This document shows positions 61,751-64,000 of a stretch of DNA of 64,000 bases, piece after piece; positions within the stretch are counted from its first letter, which is position 1, and each line of letters starts with the position of its first letter. Location: positions 369,147-433,146 of the forward strand of contig NZ_LGIQ01000005.1 of the NCBI RefSeq assembly GCF_001187725.1, written 5' to 3'. Under the pieces are notes generated by a model. The model was not told where the DNA came from. It saw nothing but the letters and a program-made list of their open reading frames with translations, and ran no database searches. The DNA is from Brevibacillus reuszeri. GTDB lineage: Bacteria; Bacillota; Bacilli; Brevibacillales; Brevibacillaceae. The translations under genes were made by a program, and so were the position numbers.

Positions 61751-64000
61751 ATGTGGGGAAATCGGAGTAGGTTGGGAAGGGAACGGTCGGTTAGTTTGAG
61801 AGGGGATCGAGTGAATTCGATTGCACGTATGTCATTCCTGCTTTTTTTAGCGCTAGTGATATGTGTCAATATGGTTCCGCCTAGAATCTATGCAGCATCT
61901 ACTGGATTAACTGATGGTACGTACGATTTTGGAGGATTAGGGGCAGTTGACAGTGGGGGAGCTGGTTTTAAAAAAGTCGGGGACAAATTTGTCGTCCCAA
62001 ACGGGTTTTCTCAGGACGGGACAGCGATATGGTCCGAGAATCAGCAGAACCCGAATACAACTGGACAACTCACTATTAAGACAGAGGGTATAGATAAGTG
62101 CAGGACGTTTACTTTTCAGAATTTGGGAATTAGCGCTTATGACAATAGCGGATTAAGCTTGCAATCGTTGTCGGTATCTCTATACGATGCTAACCATAAT
62201 TTGCTCTCAAACTTTTCCACAGGAGCCACCCTTCAATTAAATACAACTGTAACCCAAGTAGGAACGTTACTGAATAATGGCAACTCTTTCAATGTAAATG
62301 GTGTTGCATCGTTGGAGCTTTCATGGAAATTTACGAATAATAGAGAGCCCTCCAACTTAAACATTCACAATATTACGATCGCAAATGTAAAAGGTGTAAG
62401 TACGATTTCCCCGACAACAGCTTCCTTCGACAAATACGTGTCGGCTGCGAATTATAAAGATATTACTACGACGATGGATTTGAAAGGAAACGTGCTGAGT
62501 GGTATTAAAAACGGCAGCACCCCTCTTGTTTTGGGCAGCGATTATACTGTCTCGGGAAGCACGGCAACAATTAAAAAAGAGTACCTCGCAACGCAGGCAG
62601 TTGGAACAAGCATTTTGACGTTTGCCTTTGATGGCGGAACGGAACAGACACTGACCATTACAGTTAGTGATACATCCCCCAAGGACAGCACGTTTACCCC
62701 AACGACTGCTTCTTTCGATAAGTACCATTCATCAGTGAATTATAAAGATGTTCAAACAACCATGACAATGAATGGGAATACCCTGAGCTCTATCAAAAAC
62801 GGAAGTACGCCCCTGGTGCTAGGAACAGATTATAGCGCATCAGGGAGCGTAGTAACGATCAAAAAAGAGTACTTGGCTACGCAAGCAGTTGGAACGACCA
62901 GCCTGGTTTTTACCTTCAGTGCTGGTGCGACGAAGACGTTGGCAATTACGATAAGTGATACGACACCTCAGAATAGCACGATTAGCCCAACGACAGCATC
63001 CTTCGATAAGTACACATCGGCCACTAATTATAAAGATGTACAGACAACGGCGACATTGAACGGGAATACTCTGAGTTCTATCAAAAACGGAAGTACGCCT
63101 CTTGTGCTAGGAACAGATTATACGATATCTGGAAGCACCGTAACGATAAAAAAGGAGTACCTGGTTTCGCAAGCAGTTGGAACAACAAGCCTAATTTTTA
63201 CGTTTAGCGCAGGTGCGACGCAGACGCTAACAATTACAATGAGCGATACAACACCGCCACCCACCTACACCGTAACGTATAACGGCAACGGTGAAACCAG
63301 CGGAGCAGCCCCAACAGATAACGGCACCTACGAACAAGGCGACACCGTATCGATACTGGGAAGTGGAACACTCGCGAAAACTGGGTACACTTTTGCAGGA
63401 TGGAACACAGCAGCAAACGGAAGCGGAACTTCCCATTCAGCAGGCTCGACGCTGACAATGGGCACAACCAACGTCACACTGTACGCACAGTGGACCCCAG
63501 TCCAAGCACCGAAGTACAACGTAACGTATAACGGAAACGGATCAACCAGTGGAACAGCACCAACAGATAGCGCTACCTACGAACAAGGCGATGCCGTAAC
63601 GGTATTGGGAAGTGGAATACTCGCGAAAACCGGGTACACTTTTGCAGGATGGAACACAGCAGCAAACGGAAGCGGAACTTCCCATGCAGCAGGCTCGACG
63701 CTGACAATGGGCACAACCAACGTCACACTGTACGCACAGTGGACCCCAGTCCAAGCGCCGACCTACACCATAACGTATAACGGAAACGGAGAAACCAGCG
63801 GAGCAGCCCCAACAGATAACGGCACCTACGAACAAGGCGATACCGTATCGATACTGGGAAGTGGAACACTCGCGAAAACAGGGCACACTTTTGCAGGCTG
63901 GAACACAGTAGCAAACGGAAGCGGAACAGCCTATGCGGTAGGCTCCACACTGACGATGGGCACAGCGAACGTCATACTATACGCACAGTGGACCCCAGTC
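61751..64000 (+). CDS. Large secreted repeat protein, 3' end outside window (X2 and InlB-type repeats)
   Basis: ATG at 61751 behind GGGAGA; the frame is open to the window edge (750 codons seen). A basic leader is followed by a signal peptide (RMSFLLFLALVICVNMVPPR, cleavage near YAA). About 160 residues of jelly-roll-like sequence follow, then three ~96-residue X2/CBM_X2-like Ig modules (PTTASFDKY ... LVLGTDYT ... IKKEYL) and at least three 83-residue InlB B/Listeria-Bacteroides-type repeats (TYNGNGETSG, KTGYTFAGWNTAANGSGTS, TLYAQWTPVQ). Such proteins are wall or S-layer-associated adhesins; the anchor is presumably beyond the window. Confidence 0.85.
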   Translation, partial: MWGNRSRLGRERSVSLRGDRVNSIARMSFLLFLALVICVNMVPPRIYAASTGLTDGTYDFGGLGAVDSGGAGFKKVGDKFVVPNGFSQDGTAIWSENQQNPNTTGQLTIKTEGIDKCRTFTFQNLGISAYDNSGLSLQSLSVSLYDANHNLLSNFSTGATLQLNTTVTQVGTLLNNGNSFNVNGVASLELSWKFTNNREPSNLNIHNITIANVKGVSTISPTTASFDKYVSAANYKDITTTMDLKGNVLSGIKNGSTPLVLGSDYTVSGSTATIKKEYLATQAVGTSILTFAFDGGTEQTLTITVSDTSPKDSTFTPTTASFDKYHSSVNYKDVQTTMTMNGNTLSSIKNGSTPLVLGTDYSASGSVVTIKKEYLATQAVGTTSLVFTFSAGATKTLAITISDTTPQNSTISPTTASFDKYTSATNYKDVQTTATLNGNTLSSIKNGSTPLVLGTDYTISGSTVTIKKEYLVSQAVGTTSLIFTFSAGATQTLTITMSDTTPPPTYTVTYNGNGETSGAAPTDNGTYEQGDTVSILGSGTLAKTGYTFAGWNTAANGSGTSHSAGSTLTMGTTNVTLYAQWTPVQAPKYNVTYNGNGSTSGTAPTDSATYEQGDAVTVLGSGILAKTGYTFAGWNTAANGSGTSHAAGSTLTMGTTNVTLYAQWTPVQAPTYTITYNGNGETSGAAPTDNGTYEQGDTVSILGSGTLAKTGHTFAGWNTVANGSGTAYAVGSTLTMGTANVILYAQWTPV
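62396..63255 (+). repeat. Three X2-type module repeats (288 bp period)
   Basis: The TTCGA(C/T)AA(A/G)TAC word recurs at 62426, 62714 and 63002, spaced exactly 288 bp. Modules 2 and 3 are more alike to each other than to module 1. Confidence 0.85.
63266..64000 (+). repeat. Tandem InlB-type repeats (249 bp period, continuing past the edge)
   Basis: The repeats begin at 63266, 63515 and 63764, spaced exactly 249 bp (83 codons). Copies are very similar over most of their length, which suggests recent expansion or conversion. Confidence 0.9.

Noticed and set aside
63227..63950. Several minus-strand frames over the InlB-type repeats
   Set aside because: They are periodic antisense shadows of the repeated gene.
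1..64000. CRISPR array or rRNA operon
   Set aside because: No regularly spaced short direct repeats with unique spacers and no rRNA-like sequence were seen; the only regular repeats are within protein genes.

Overview
The window looks like a chromosomal segment of a spore-forming Bacillota close to Brevibacillus. This is inferred from a dnaB-dnaI primosome pair of the Bacillus type, a tyrosine T-box leader, purine-rich ribosome binding sites with frequent TTG and GTG starts, Fur boxes of the Bacillus 7-1-7 type, and a protein resembling Bacillus exosporium protein C. No database search was possible, so family names rest on recognised motifs.

Layout. 1-5.0 kb: the end of dnaB, then dnaI, a convergent SanA/YdcF-like membrane protein and a secreted protein of ten bacterial Ig-like repeats. 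5.1-19.1 kb: a mosaic accessory region beginning at tRNA-Ala(GGC). The 3' part of this tRNA and its downstream DNA recur at 9.4 kb and, decayed, at 19.05 kb, and integrase tails sit beside the first two copies. Between them lie a broken DinB gene, a YcdB-like secreted protein, MmcQ/YjbR and DUF1697 genes, a headless XRE regulator, a papain-like secreted protein, a HelD lacking its N-terminal region, an unrecognised protein with weak resemblance to nucleoside-deoxyribosyltransferase/TIR folds, group II intron remnants, a DrrAB-type exporter, a methyltransferase and a VanRS-like two-component system.

19.2-27.2 kb is an iron block: feoA-feoB and a small Cys-rich partner under a Fur-type promoter, an ECF transporter S component, an AraC regulator, then a Fur-boxed set of flavin monooxygenase, siderophore-binding lipoprotein and YumC-like reductase. 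27.3-34.4 kb is regulatory: a BetI-like TetR gene with two small genes, a TetR/NAD-dependent reductase pair surrounded by five copies of one palindrome, and two convergent ECF sigma/anti-sigma modules. One of these anti-sigma proteins carries a penicillin-binding transpeptidase fold whose catalytic motifs are lost.

34.4-59.1 kb is ordinary metabolism and regulation: T-box-tyrS, a DUF4253 protein, the exosporium-like protein, an SDR next to a broken acyl-CoA ligase, an amidohydrolase with a giant GNAT fusion, dihydrolipoyl dehydrogenase, a penicillin acylase broken by an amber codon, CoxG-like and YwqG-like proteins, a cysteine hydrolase, a second two-component system divergent from a DUF418 membrane protein, a serine hydrolase, a second amidohydrolase and a MerR regulator. 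59.2-64 kb holds a GNAT gene, three tandem phage-tail-collar (microcystin-dependent-protein-like) genes and the start of a large repeat surface protein that runs off the window.

Best candidates for something new are the ECF sigma/pseudo-transpeptidase pair, the Fur-controlled monooxygenase-siderophore set, the GNAT plus triple collar plus surface protein locus, the 1034-residue GNAT fusion, and the small island protein at 12.9-13.5 kb.
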